Shown here piece after piece: positions 17,845-26,405 of a DNA stretch of 64,000 nucleotides; position 1 is the first letter of the stretch; each line of letters begins with the position of its first letter. Below the pieces are notes generated by a model. That model saw only the letters and a program-made list of their open reading frames with translations. It ran no database searches and was not told the DNA's origin. This DNA comes from Polyangiaceae bacterium (GTDB taxonomy: Bacteria > Myxococcota_A > Polyangia > Polyangiales > Polyangiaceae), in NCBI GenBank assembly GCA_025937785.1, contig JAICQQ010000015.1, positions 1-64,000 of the forward strand, given 5' to 3'. Both the position numbers and the translations under genes were made by a program.

Positions 17845-19190
17845 CGAGAGGGCATGGGAACCCCCCGGGGCTCGTGGTGTCAACGCTCCTGACGATGTGC
17901 CTTGCGTGCTCTGCTGCCCGCCCAACGGAGCCGCCACCCCACGCGCGGGGAATGAAGCCCGCGTCCGCAAGCGCAAACACCAGCGTCAGCTCCACGCCGA
18001 CGTCATCCACGCCGACGTCATCCACGCCGACGTCATCCACGCCGACGTCATCCACGCCGACGTCATCCACGCCGACGTCATCCACGCCGACGTCATCCAC
18101 GCCGACGTCCACCTCCACGCCCGCTTCTCGGGCGAGGCTCGGTCGCACCGAAGTCGTCAGCGCCCGCCCTCGACCCGCGCCCCTCCCGCAGCGGGCGGGA
18201 TACCCGGACGCGGTCGTCGACCCGCGGCCCTTGACGCGCGTCTTGCGCGGCGATTTCGAAGCCCCCGAGACGTTGCTCGTGGCCTACGAAGCAGAGTGGG
18301 TCGACTCCGTTCGGCAACTCATCGTCGCCGCGGCAGGCCAGGCGCGAGTGCTCCTCTTGACCACGGTCGACGAAGCCCAAACCGCGGCCCTGCGGCAGCT
18401 CGCAACAGCTCGCCACGTGGACCTGCTGACGGGCGACTTCGATTCACCGTGGGTTCGGGATTACGGACCCTTGCAGACGCACGAGCTCGCTGCCGGTCCG
18501 CTGTGGCTCGACTTCGGCTACACCTGGCATCGACCCCAGGACGACCAGCTCCCGAGCGTGCTGTCCTCACGTCTGCAGGCGCGCCTCGAGAACCCCGGCT
18601 TCGACCTCGACGGCGGCGCGGTGATCAGCAACGGACAGGGACTCTGCGCGCTCACACGCACGAGTTTGCTCGACGCAGGCTTTGCAAACCCCGCGTCCGA
18701 CGAACTCGAAGTCTTCCTGGCGGGACTGGGATGTCACGCGACAGCCGTCCTGCCCGCTGTTCCTGGCGAGCCCACCGGGCACGTCGATGTGGTCGCTCAA
18801 TTCTTGGCCACGGACCTGGCAATGGTGGCGCGGATGGATCCGAGCACCGATCCCGACCTCGCCCGTGCGCTCGACGGCGTGGCGGACCACCTGGCAGCCA
18901 CGGCGGAAGTCGCAGACTACCCGCTCCAAATCGTGCGAGTCCCGCTCGGAACCTCGGGTGACACGTTCTTCTCTTATGTCAATGCCACCCGTCTGGAGGG
19001 GCGCCTGCTGGTTCCCCGCTTCAACGAGCTGCCCGACGCGCTCGAACACGAAGCGCACGCCGCGCTGGCGCGCGCGCTGCCGGACGTCTCCATCGTGCCC
19101 ATCGACGCGGACGTGATGGTTCGCCGGGGCGGAGCCATTCATTGCGTCACCTTGGGTCTCGGACCGACCCGGGGGGAGGCGCCCCATTGA
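17823..19190 (+). CDS. Agmatine deiminase/peptidylarginine-deiminase family lipoprotein
   Basis: The open frame begins at 17616, but GTG 17823 gives a leader ending LVVSTLLTMCLAC and 455 residues; GTG 17874 is an alternative. After eight copies of a STPTS repeat comes a PAD_porph domain: VRDYGPL, FDLDGGAV, TGHVDVVAQFL and the C-terminal RRGGAIHCVTLGL with the catalytic Cys. The Asp, His and Cys of guanidine-modifying enzymes are therefore present. Cytoplasmic relatives convert agmatine to N-carbamoylputrescine. A lipoprotein form with a long linker suggests action outside the cytoplasm on agmatine or exposed arginine. Confidence 0.85.
   Translation: MNTAQHASRGHGNPPGLVVSTLLTMCLACSAARPTEPPPHARGMKPASASANTSVSSTPTSSTPTSSTPTSSTPTSSTPTSSTPTSSTPTSSTPTSTSTPASRARLGRTEVVSARPRPAPLPQRAGYPDAVVDPRPLTRVLRGDFEAPETLLVAYEAEWVDSVRQLIVAAAGQARVLLLTTVDEAQTAALRQLATARHVDLLTGDFDSPWVRDYGPLQTHELAAGPLWLDFGYTWHRPQDDQLPSVLSSRLQARLENPGFDLDGGAVISNGQGLCALTRTSLLDAGFANPASDELEVFLAGLGCHATAVLPAVPGEPTGHVDVVAQFLATDLAMVARMDPSTDPDLARALDGVADHLAATAEVADYPLQIVRVPLGTSGDTFFSYVNATRLEGRLLVPRFNELPDALEHEAHAALARALPDVSIVPIDADVMVRRGGAIHCVTLGLGPTRGEAPH
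17991..18110 (+). repeat. 15-bp coding tandem repeat, eight copies (STPTS)
   Basis: The unit TCCACGCCGACGTCA is repeated eight times almost without change and encodes STPTS each time. It forms the Ser/Thr/Pro linker between the lipoprotein anchor and the deiminase domain. Near-identity at the DNA level, including third codon positions, indicates recent slippage or copy-number change. Confidence 0.95.
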
Positions 19191-19220
19191 CCGCCCAACC
19201 CTCGACCCGGCGGGCCGCGC

Positions 19221-19470
19221 CCACTGTGGGTCGCCGGCTTGGGTCGGGCCGCCAACTCTGAGTTACCGCCATGACCCACTGTGGGTCGCCGGCTTGGGTC
19301 GGTCCGCCAACTCTGAGTCACCGCCATGGCCCACTGTGGGTCGCCGGCGTGGGTCGGGCCGCCAACTCTGAGTCACCGCCATGACCCACTGTGGGTCGCC
19401 GGCGTGGGTCGGGCCGCCAACTCTGAGTCACCGCCATGACCCACTGTGGGTCGCCGGCGTGGAGGGTTGG
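19221..19470. repeat. 55-bp tandem repeat, about 4.5 units, each with a 15-bp palindrome
   Basis: Units start at 19221, 19276, 19331, 19386 and 19441, exactly 55 bp apart. They differ at only a few positions. Each centres on GACCCACTGTGGGTC, an inverted repeat around a single T; the first unit is imperfect at its left edge. Two degenerate copies follow, gacccaacggtgggc near 19520 and gacccactgtgggcc near 19583. There is no variable spacer and no cas gene, so it is not CRISPR. The array lies just after the deiminase stop. Confidence 0.95.
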
Positions 19471-19677
19471 CAGCCGGTCAGAGTTCCATGTGGCCGCTCG
19501 TCATCACGGATCACTGCCGTGACCCAACGGTGGGCGCTCCAGGGTGAAGGCCTGGCAGCAGGGTTCACGCATCCCTGCCACGACCCACTGTGGGCCAGAA
19601 CTTGGGGGACCTCGCTCGCGCGGGTGAACGGGCTGGAGCCGACAAACAATAAGCAGACATTGGTCATCCCGAGGGCC

Positions 19678-19789
19678 GGTTCCGTTCGAACCCGGTTCCG
19701 TTCGAACCCGGTTCCGTTCGAACCCGGTTCCGTTCGAACCCGGTTCCGTTCGAACCCGGTTCCGTTCGAACCCGGTTCCGTTCGAACGA
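19678..19789. repeat. 16-bp tandem repeat, seven copies
   Basis: The unit GGTTCCGTTCGAACCC is repeated seven times head to tail; the last copy diverges in its final bases. Each unit holds the palindrome GTTCGAAC, and GGTTC/GAACC arms can pair. On the minus strand the array reads as repeated GGGTTCGAAC, resembling a tRNA T-arm, but no tRNA is seen. It is non-coding by position. Confidence 0.95.
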
Positions 19790-20109
19790 GGCGCACTTGT
19801 TGCCTCTGGGTCCGGCTACAGCGTGTTGACAGTTTCGAACAACACCGCCCTTCTCGGGGCGTTGGCCCGAAGTCCTTTCTGCTTCACGGAGGATAGTTTC
19901 GTGCACGCTACACACGGGCGTACGCCAGCGCTCCTCTCCGCAGACGTTCCTCTCCACAGACGTTTTACGGCTCCGCGTGCTTCGCGGCGACAAGGAACAT
20001 GAAGCGATACTGAACGTGCGTCAAGGGGTAAACGTGTCCACATGCTCTAGTCCTCAACGACGGGTCCCCCTGACGACGCGACCGTTTTGTCGTACGACAC
20101 CGCGGTTGG
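19790..20109. other. Non-coding tract before the sigma-54 activator gene
   Basis: No gene is supported here. A TTGACA hexamer lies near 19828 without a convincing -10 partner. Two similar stretches ctccgcagacgtt and ctccacagacgtt sit side by side near 19938-19964. The 10-bp palindrome GTCGTACGAC is just before the regulator start and is listed separately. Confidence 0.5.
20089..20098. promoter_or_regulatory. Perfect 10-bp palindrome, possible operator
   Basis: GTCGTACGAC is a perfect dyad 11 bp before the start of the sigma-54 activator gene. Its place fits autoregulation or repression, but the binding protein is unknown. Confidence 0.35.
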
Positions 20110-21255
20110 ATGGATCAGCATAAACCCCAGGGGGGCGAATCCCTCGCCGACCGCGCGAGCGAGGCTTCCAGCTTGGTGCGGCCGCGGCCGAGGGTCTCCG
20201 AACGGGCTCGTTCGCATCAGCGTGCGGAGCATTTTCGACGCCGCGCCGAAGAGATCCTGTCCCTCGCGACGTTCGACGCCATCGTCGGGTCGCACCCCTC
20301 GATGCAAGACCTGCTCAAGCGGGTAGCTTATGTCGCTGCGACGCGCGCCACCGTGCTGATTCAAGGAGAAAGTGGCACCGGAAAGGAGCTGATCGCGGCA
20401 GCGCTCCACCAAAATTCCAAGCGGCGCGAGCGGCCGTACGTGCGCCTGAACTGCGCCTCCCTCGCAGAGTCGGTGCTCGAGAGCGAGCTGTTCGGCCACG
20501 AAAAGGGTGCTTTCACGGGGGCCACGATGCGCCGCGAGGGACGCTTCAAGCAAGCGGATGGCGGGACGCTGCTCCTGGACGAGATCAGTGAAATCCCCGC
20601 CTCGATTCAGGTGAAGCTGCTGCGTTTCTTGCAAGAGCGGGAGTTCGAACGGGTCGGCGGCAATGAATCGCTGCGAGTGGACGTGCGCGTGCTGGCGGCA
20701 GCTAACCGCGACTTGAAGGCGCTCGTGCGCGAGGGTCGATTCCGCGAAGACTTGTACTATCGGCTGGCAGTCGTGCGGTTGGACGTGCCGCCGTTGCGCG
20801 CGCGGCCATGCGACATCATTCCGTTGGCTCAGCAGTTCTTGAAGCAGGCCGCGCAAGAAAATGAAGTCGAAGTCACTGGGTTCACGCGGGCCGCCGAACG
20901 CGCGTTGATGAACTACGCCTGGCCGGGCAACGTGCGCGAATTGCAGAATGCCGTCGAACACGCGGTGATACTCGCGGAGTCCGAGCTGGTCGACGAACCG
21001 CAACTACCCCTCCAGACGCCCGAAACGAACTCGCAGTGGCAGCTGATGATCCCCGGAGTGACGCTGGCGGAACTCGAGCGCTACGCCATCACGGAGACGC
21101 TGAGAGCCGTGAGCGGTTCGCCCGCAAAGGCCGCCAAGCTGCTCGGCGTGAGCCGCCGCACGATCCAGTACCGCATGCGTGAGTACGGTCTGAGCGCAGG
21201 CACACGCGGCGGGGCCCTCGAGTCCGTAGATCACGACGACGACGACGACGACTGA
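20110..21255 (+). CDS. Orphan sigma-54-dependent transcriptional activator (AAA+/Fis HTH)
   Basis: The 381-residue protein has a short N-terminal region (about 55 residues) without a receiver, GAF or FHA domain. The AAA+ domain has Walker A GESGTGKE, the sigma-54 contact loop GAFTGA, Walker B GGTLLLDE and the arginine-finger region. A Fis-type HTH follows (SPAKAAKLLGVSRRTIQYRMREYGL) and a six-Asp tail. Lack of a sensor domain suggests control by expression level or a partner. The last 25 bp overlap the convergent HTTM gene. Confidence 0.93.
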   Translation: MDQHKPQGGESLADRASEASSLVRPRPRVSERARSHQRAEHFRRRAEEILSLATFDAIVGSHPSMQDLLKRVAYVAATRATVLIQGESGTGKELIAAALHQNSKRRERPYVRLNCASLAESVLESELFGHEKGAFTGATMRREGRFKQADGGTLLLDEISEIPASIQVKLLRFLQEREFERVGGNESLRVDVRVLAAANRDLKALVREGRFREDLYYRLAVVRLDVPPLRARPCDIIPLAQQFLKQAAQENEVEVTGFTRAAERALMNYAWPGNVRELQNAVEHAVILAESELVDEPQLPLQTPETNSQWQLMIPGVTLAELERYAITETLRAVSGSPAKAAKLLGVSRRTIQYRMREYGLSAGTRGGALESVDHDDDDDD

Positions 21256-22313
21256 GACTTCCGGTTCGAGGCACGCCCAGACATGCGGCGCCGAGTCTGG
21301 ACGGCGTATGTCGCGATCACGCGCCAGTCGACGAAGAGCGCGTAGCACACCAAATAGGACGAAAAGTTGATGCTGAGCGTGAGATGGATGCCCAGGTGAA
21401 ACCCCAGGCCGCCGACGAGCGCCAGCGTCCGCGCCCGACCTCCGAGCAGCGCGATCACGAAACCGAGCTCCCACAAAAGCACTGACCACGCTAGGAGCTG
21501 GAGCAGCAGCGCTTGCTGCGAGAGCCACAGCCCTGCCGAGGTGGGACTGCCCACGTAAGCGTGGTCCACGAGGCCCCAACCCTCGCGGAAGCGCTCGGCC
21601 TCGCTCGTGCGCGAGTCCGCGACGAAGCGCTGCGTTTCAGCCGCTCCGCGCGGCGAACCTCCTCCCAGGTAAAAGGCCAGGGTCTCGCCGTCGGTCCATC
21701 GCCAGCCCGAGTAGCGCAGCTTGGACACTCCAGCGCTCAGGTACACCAAACACAAGACGAGCAGCAGCGCACGCACGGGCCAGACGCTCACCGGGCGCTC
21801 GGGAAACACCTCGGGACAGCGCGCTCGCCGAGGCTGCGTGCACCGGCCGTAGGCCGCGAGCAGCACCGCGTCGAGCGAAAATGAAGTAGCACCGGGCGCG
21901 AACGCCACGAACCACAGCACCAGGGTCGGTAGCGCGAACGCATGGGCCGTGTAGCCCCAACTGTTCGCGGCGAGCCCCAAGTAAAGGTTCAGCGCGGCGA
22001 GCGCGATCAAACTGGCACGCGTGAAGAGGCCCACGAGCGCCAGCGCTGCCAGGCCGAGCGCGAGCGGTTCGAGCCAGCCGAGCCAAGCCTCCGGGAGCGG
22101 TGGCAACGACAACCAGCGGGCGAGCGCGGGCGGCGCATAGAACTCGGGCGGGCGATCGGCGACCGAGCGAAGCCGCTCGAACAAGCGCTCCCAGTAGTAC
22201 CAGCCGATCCAACCCACCAAGATCACGCGAAACACGCCGATCTGGTAGCGGGCACTCGGCGCAAACCACCAGGCGTCGGCCGCGGCCAGCGCTCGGCGCA
22301 CAGGGCCTACCAT
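21231..22313 (-). CDS. HTTM-domain multi-pass membrane protein
   Basis: The 360-residue protein has multiple membrane spans and HTTM features: an N-terminal RYQIGVFRVILVGWIGWYYW, WGYTAHAFALPTLVLWFVAF, and VYLSAGVSKLRYSGWRWTDG. HTTM is the membrane part of vitamin K-dependent gamma-carboxylase; bacterial stand-alone versions have unknown function. The C-terminus is a SSSSSS tail antisense to the six-Asp tail of the convergent activator. Its start overlaps the upstream gene by 7 bp, placing it last in the amidoligase operon. Confidence 0.85.
   Translation of the reverse strand: MVGPVRRALAAADAWWFAPSARYQIGVFRVILVGWIGWYYWERLFERLRSVADRPPEFYAPPALARWLSLPPLPEAWLGWLEPLALGLAALALVGLFTRASLIALAALNLYLGLAANSWGYTAHAFALPTLVLWFVAFAPGATSFSLDAVLLAAYGRCTQPRRARCPEVFPERPVSVWPVRALLLVLCLVYLSAGVSKLRYSGWRWTDGETLAFYLGGGSPRGAAETQRFVADSRTSEAERFREGWGLVDHAYVGSPTSAGLWLSQQALLLQLLAWSVLLWELGFVIALLGGRARTLALVGGLGFHLGIHLTLSINFSSYLVCYALFVDWRVIATYAVQTRRRMSGRASNRKSQSSSSSS
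21235..21252. repeat. (GAC)6 microsatellite shared by two convergent genes
   Basis: Six GAC triplets encode the six-Asp tail of the sigma-54 activator on the plus strand and, read as TCG, the six-Ser tail of the HTTM protein on the minus strand. Both stop codons flank it directly. Confidence 0.95.
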
Positions 22314-22915
22314 GTTCCCCTCGCCCTCTTGGCCCAGCGTGCGCGGGACAGCGAGCGTAGCTCACCGCTGCCCGGGTCGAACTCGAAGAGCGGCCGGCGT
22401 TCGACGCGATCCGCACTGATGCTCGAAGCCTCGAGCCAAAGCCGCCGGGGCGGATGGCCGTGCCGCTTCGAGTAGACCGCAGCGACCAAGTGCATCCAAC
22501 GGGCGATGCGCCCTCGGAAGTCAGCGTCGCTGTCGGTCCGCAAGTGCCCGCTCGGGTGCCGGGGGTCGGTCGAACCATAATAACGTGCGAAGAAGTGACG
22601 GCGGAACCCGATCTCGCCGGTCCCAAGGTGGCGCAAGGGGTCGAGCTCGACCCGGACCCCTACCGGATCCTCGAGGTAGAACGAGAGCTCGAAAACCGGA
22701 TCGCTCGGCGCCTGATAGCGGGCGAACATGGGCGCCGATGTGAAAGGCCACTCCTCGTGCGGGCCGAGCACGGCCCACAGCTCGAGCCCCACGATGGACG
22801 CGATGAGCAGCGCCGCGCCCAGTCGATGTAGCCCTCCAGGCCAGTTCGCGCGCGCTGACTCGAGGGGGGCAGCTCGCTGCTCTGCGTCCGCTTCAGCGTC
22901 AGCGCCAGAGAGCAT
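22307..22915 (-). CDS. Small membrane-anchored protein of the HTTM operon, unknown function
   Basis: This 202-residue protein has one N-terminal span (LGAALLIASIVGLELWAVLG, about residues 32-51), then a soluble part rich in Arg and aromatic residues (WPFTSAPMFARYQ, FRRHFFARYYG). The WPF-SAPMFA segment just after the span is seen in proteins encoded next to HTTM genes. No enzymatic motif is recognised. It overlaps the HTTM start by 7 bp and starts 16 bp after the N-formylglutamate-amidohydrolase stop. Confidence 0.75.
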   Translation of the reverse strand: MLSGADAEADAEQRAAPLESARANWPGGLHRLGAALLIASIVGLELWAVLGPHEEWPFTSAPMFARYQAPSDPVFELSFYLEDPVGVRVELDPLRHLGTGEIGFRRHFFARYYGSTDPRHPSGHLRTDSDADFRGRIARWMHLVAAVYSKRHGHPPRRLWLEASSISADRVERRPLFEFDPGSGELRSLSRARWAKRARGTW

Positions 22916-22931
22916 CGCCTTCCCCCGGGAG

Positions 22932-23663
22932 CTACGGACGCCGCCCGGCCAAGCGCCTCACGCCGAGCGGCAGTGTTTGCGTCAGCGCTGCGATCAGGGC
23001 GCTCTGTCCCCGGGGGTCGCGCTGCAAGAAAAAGCTTTGGTTCACTTCGAGCTCGATCCCTAGGTAGTTTCTGACCGAAAACTCCGACCTGAGCCAGGTG
23101 CAGAGTCCGTCGGCGGCGCCACGGTAGGGATAATTCCTACGGATTCGGAAGGCCGGCGCTGCACACTCGAGCCGCTCGCGCCAACCCGCCGCGAGCGCCG
23201 CTTCCGGCGGGCGAATAGGATCGTACAAGAGCCCGATGTCCGCCGTGCGCACCTGCTCGCCGAGCCGTGGCGTGAAGCTGTGCACGGATAGATGCACCGC
23301 GCGGCGCCCGCTCCGAACCGCGGATTCGACGGCCTGCCTCACCTTCAGCCGATGCGGATAGTAGTAGCTGCTCAGCACCCGTGCACGCTCGCTGGGACCG
23401 AGCCGGCGCGAGAACTCCGAATACAAGCGCACGTGGTGTGGCGAACGGTTGGTATCCACCAACAGGCGCGTCACGCTCGCTGCGAACAAGGGACAGCGAA
23501 ATGCGCGACGAAATGCGCGCGCGACGACCAGCGCTCCGATGTCGCTACCGCGATGGCTCCGGAGAGCACGCCGCGCGGCCGCGGAGGAAAACAGCTTGCG
23601 GTAGGGCGCTGGCACGTCGGCGCTGGCGTGCTCGCAGCTCAGGATCAACGCGTCAGTACTCAT
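22932..23663 (-). CDS. N-formylglutamate amidohydrolase-family hydrolase
   Basis: From ATG 23663 (MSTDALILSCEHASADVP) the 243-residue protein has the family landmarks: SCEHAS at the first metal-binding region, SHRGSDIGALVVAR, TRLLVDTNRS and VHLSVHSFTP. The family hydrolyses N-formylglutamate in histidine catabolism, but many members sit in other contexts. No hut genes are present. Here it follows an ATP-grasp and a GCS2 ligase, and its start overlaps the GCS2 stop by 11 bp. It may cleave an N-acyl or amide bond in the product of the ligases. It is probably a zinc enzyme. Confidence 0.88.
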   Translation of the reverse strand: MSTDALILSCEHASADVPAPYRKLFSSAAARRALRSHRGSDIGALVVARAFRRAFRCPLFAASVTRLLVDTNRSPHHVRLYSEFSRRLGPSERARVLSSYYYPHRLKVRQAVESAVRSGRRAVHLSVHSFTPRLGEQVRTADIGLLYDPIRPPEAALAAGWRERLECAAPAFRIRRNYPYRGAADGLCTWLRSEFSVRNYLGIELEVNQSFFLQRDPRGQSALIAALTQTLPLGVRRLAGRRP

Positions 23664-24903
23664 GCGCGTGGAAGCTGGCGCCCTCGGCCAGGCAAGCGGC
23701 AAGCCGGTGATATACGGCGCGCTGCAGCGAGGGTTCGGGCGCTCGATTCAACGCGGCCGCGATGCGTTCTGCCAGCGTGCCTTCTTCGAGCACGACGGCG
23801 AGCGCCGCATCCCGTGGCCCCGTCGAAGGGTCACGCGGCAACAGCTCGTCGGCCAAACACGCCCAGGTTTCGCGCACGTTGAGCCGCTCGTGCTCGATAC
23901 CGAACAGCGAGAGGTACTCCCGCGTGGGCCAGGTCGCAGCGCCAGCACGCTCGACGCTGCTCTGATGAAACCGCGCGAGCCGTTCGGTATCGACGCGCTG
24001 CTGAGCCAGCGTGTCGGAGTGGCGTTGTTCGACCAGGGAGCGGACCGCGGCGACGACGAGCTCGGCCAGCGCCAGATCTGCCCGGGGGCACTCCTGGGTG
24101 TCGGCGGTGCGGATTTCGATCGCCATGCGGTCGAAGCGGGCGATGGCGCCGCGCGCGTTGACCCATTCGTGGGCGAGCACCCCTTCGGGATCGAGCTCGC
24201 CGAGGTCACGATAGATGGCCTGAAGGACCTCGGCTTCGTAGCTCTCCCGCGTGTACACGGCTTCGGGCACGACCAACCCCGTCACCGAGGGAACGCGGGC
24301 GCAGTTCGTGCGGTACGCCTCCAGTCGGTTGTCGAGCGTCCCTGTGACCCGGCCCTCGACCAGGGGCGAACTCGCCGTGAGCCCCGGGATCAGCGGAAGC
24401 ACCAGCCGAATCGCCGCATGCAACCTGCCGAACTCGTCGTCGTTCGCGAAGGGAAGGTTGATGTGCATACTCTGCAGGTTCGCGAAGCCGTGGCCGCGGC
24501 AGCCGAAAATCCGGTCGAAGGCTGCGTAAATCTCGGCGTTGTCGTGCGGCCACAGCCGGAGTTCGCGCTCGGGGACCATCCAGGGGTGCATGCCAGTCGG
24601 GAGCAGAGTGGCGCCCATCGGCGCGAGCAAGTCCAGAATGTCGCGCACCTGTTCGCCGAACGCCAAAGCCAGGCCAGGCAGCGACCGGGTCGGACCGTTG
24701 CTCTTCATCTCGATCACATGCAGCGCCAACTCGTTGCTCCACAGTACGGCTCCGCGATCGACTTCTTCGTCGTAGCCCCCGCCCACGAGATGAAGCAACC
24801 GGTCCGCGCAGGGCTTCACGGACAGCGTTTCCGCGTCGACGATCATGTACTCGAGCTCGATACCGATGCCTTCGAAGAGGGCGAGAATGGGTAGATTGGC
24901 CAT
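23653..24903 (-). CDS. GCS2-type carboxylate-amine ligase (YbdK-like)
   Basis: From ATG 24903 (MANLPILALFEGIGIELEYM) the 416-residue protein has the GCS2 signatures: GIELEYMIVD, SNELALHVIEMKSNGPT, GFANLQSMHINLPFAND and IEIRTADTQECPRADLAL. These proteins share the glutamine-synthetase/gamma-glutamylcysteine-synthetase fold and form amide bonds using ATP. The natural substrates of stand-alone members are mostly unknown. It starts 38 bp after the ATP-grasp gene and overlaps the next gene. Confidence 0.9.
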   Translation of the reverse strand: MANLPILALFEGIGIELEYMIVDAETLSVKPCADRLLHLVGGGYDEEVDRGAVLWSNELALHVIEMKSNGPTRSLPGLALAFGEQVRDILDLLAPMGATLLPTGMHPWMVPERELRLWPHDNAEIYAAFDRIFGCRGHGFANLQSMHINLPFANDDEFGRLHAAIRLVLPLIPGLTASSPLVEGRVTGTLDNRLEAYRTNCARVPSVTGLVVPEAVYTRESYEAEVLQAIYRDLGELDPEGVLAHEWVNARGAIARFDRMAIEIRTADTQECPRADLALAELVVAAVRSLVEQRHSDTLAQQRVDTERLARFHQSSVERAGAATWPTREYLSLFGIEHERLNVRETWACLADELLPRDPSTGPRDAALAVVLEEGTLAERIAAALNRAPEPSLQRAVYHRLAACLAEGASFHAHEY

Positions 24904-24941
24904 ATTGCCTCGATACTTTGACGACTCGGTGTTGGGAGGAT

Positions 24942-26405
24942 TCAGTACTTGACGACGGAACGCCCTCGCTGCTCGAGCCTGTCGTAGAAGTACTTGAGAA
25001 TGCTGAAGTACAACTCGTCTTTCAGCACGGCGTCTTCTATCCCGGCTTCGATGCTGGGGTTGTCGTTGACCTCCATCACCATCAGCCGGCGCCCGACCTG
25101 CTTCAGATCCACGCCGTATAAGCCGTCGCCGATCAGGTCGGCGGCCTTCACTGCGAGCTTGACGACGGGGGCCGGCGCGTCCTCTACCGCCAATGTATCG
25201 GACCGACCGTACGAGCGCCGGTTGTCCACCATCTGCTTCTGAATCTGCCAATGCCCGCGCGCCATGTAGTAGCGGCAAGCATAGAGCGGGCGCCCGTCCA
25301 ACACGCCGATGCGCCAATCGAACTCGGACGGTGTGAACTCTTGCGCCACCACGAGCTCGGAGTCCTTCAAGAAGGTCGCGAGGTGGTGGGCCAACTCTGC
25401 GTCGTCGCGCGCGATCACCACCCCCGCCGAGAAGGAGCTATCGGGGCGCTTCAACACGCACGGAAAGCCCAAGTCGCGAGCGATGCGCTCCACGTTGTCG
25501 CGATGAATCACCACGGTCTTCGGGATGGCGATGCCGTGCCGCTCGAACAACTCCGCCTGATACACCTTGTTGGTGCAGCGCACGATCGACTCCGGATCGT
25601 CGATCACCACCAAGCCGTTCGCCTGTGCACGCCGAGCAAACCGGTAGGTATGGTGGTTCACCGCGGTCGTTTCGCGGATGAAGAGCGCGTCGAACTCGCC
25701 CAACCTGCCGAAATCGTCCTTTTCGATCTGCGTCACGCGCATCGAGAAACGTTTCCCGGCGCGCGCCAGCCGGCGCAGCGCGCGCTCGTCCGAGGGGCGG
25801 TCCACCTCCGCTGGGTTGACCAACACCGCCAATTCGTAGCGTGACTGCTGGATCCCCGTCAGGCGCGGGCGAGCGAAGAACCTGGCGGCCTGCTCCACTA
25901 CGAATTGTCGATGATTTTCGCCGATCTCGTTGAGGGCGATCGGGCGCAACGAGTGCAGTTGCCACTCATCGGTACGAGCGAACTCTGCGCGCAGGAACGG
26001 CGCTGGGAAATGAGCGAACAGAGACTGGCACAGGTGATCGTAGCGCTGCGCCATGTTGCGCCCGAAGTAGATGCTGAGCGTAAAGCGATCCCCGCGTAGC
26101 TGGCCCAGGGTCGACTGCAAGCGGCTGCCCAATTCTTCGGAGGCGACGCGGATGATGGCGGCGTGCTTCAGGTCCTGCAGCGTGGTCACCGAGGGCATGG
26201 GACGGTGTCCACGCGCGCGAGCCAACAGCGACACGTAGTAGCCCACCGTCTGGTAGCGATAGCTCTTCGACAGATTGAAAACGATGGCGCGCTTCAGATC
26301 GAAGTACTTGGGGTTCGTCAGGTATTCTCGAGAGGACACGATCTCGGTCCCCGGGATGTGCAGGGGCCAGTGTTTCGGATTGTCCACGACGATGAGAGCG
26401 ATCAT
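24942..26405 (-). CDS. RimK-like ATP-grasp ligase with N-terminal RLAN domain
   Basis: The 487-residue protein has an N-terminal region (about 1-160; IVVDNPKHWPLHIPGTEIVS, YYVSLLARARGHRPMPSV) matching the RimK-like ATP-grasp N-terminal (RLAN) domain. A RimK-type ATP-grasp follows: ALFIRETTAVNHHTYRFAR, NKVYQAELFERHGIAIPKT, FPCVLKRPDSSFSAGVV, EFDWRIGVLDGRPLYACRYY and VMEVNDNPSIEAG. It should join a carboxylate to an amine using ATP. The start overlaps the C39-like gene stop by 4 bp. It differs strongly from the RimK at 10683, so the two are not simple duplicates. Confidence 0.92.
   Translation of the reverse strand: MIALIVVDNPKHWPLHIPGTEIVSSREYLTNPKYFDLKRAIVFNLSKSYRYQTVGYYVSLLARARGHRPMPSVTTLQDLKHAAIIRVASEELGSRLQSTLGQLRGDRFTLSIYFGRNMAQRYDHLCQSLFAHFPAPFLRAEFARTDEWQLHSLRPIALNEIGENHRQFVVEQAARFFARPRLTGIQQSRYELAVLVNPAEVDRPSDERALRRLARAGKRFSMRVTQIEKDDFGRLGEFDALFIRETTAVNHHTYRFARRAQANGLVVIDDPESIVRCTNKVYQAELFERHGIAIPKTVVIHRDNVERIARDLGFPCVLKRPDSSFSAGVVIARDDAELAHHLATFLKDSELVVAQEFTPSEFDWRIGVLDGRPLYACRYYMARGHWQIQKQMVDNRRSYGRSDTLAVEDAPAPVVKLAVKAADLIGDGLYGVDLKQVGRRLMVMEVNDNPSIEAGIEDAVLKDELYFSILKYFYDRLEQRGRSVVKY

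Noticed and set aside
19221-19600. Possible CRISPR array
   Set aside because: The 55-bp units are contiguous with no variable spacers, and no cas genes are nearby.
19620-19700. Possible tRNA or tRNA fragment on the minus strand
   Set aside because: The minus strand has GGGTTCGAAC T-arm-like sequence and ttcacccgc like an acceptor end, but no matching 5' acceptor strand, D-arm or anticodon arm can be placed.
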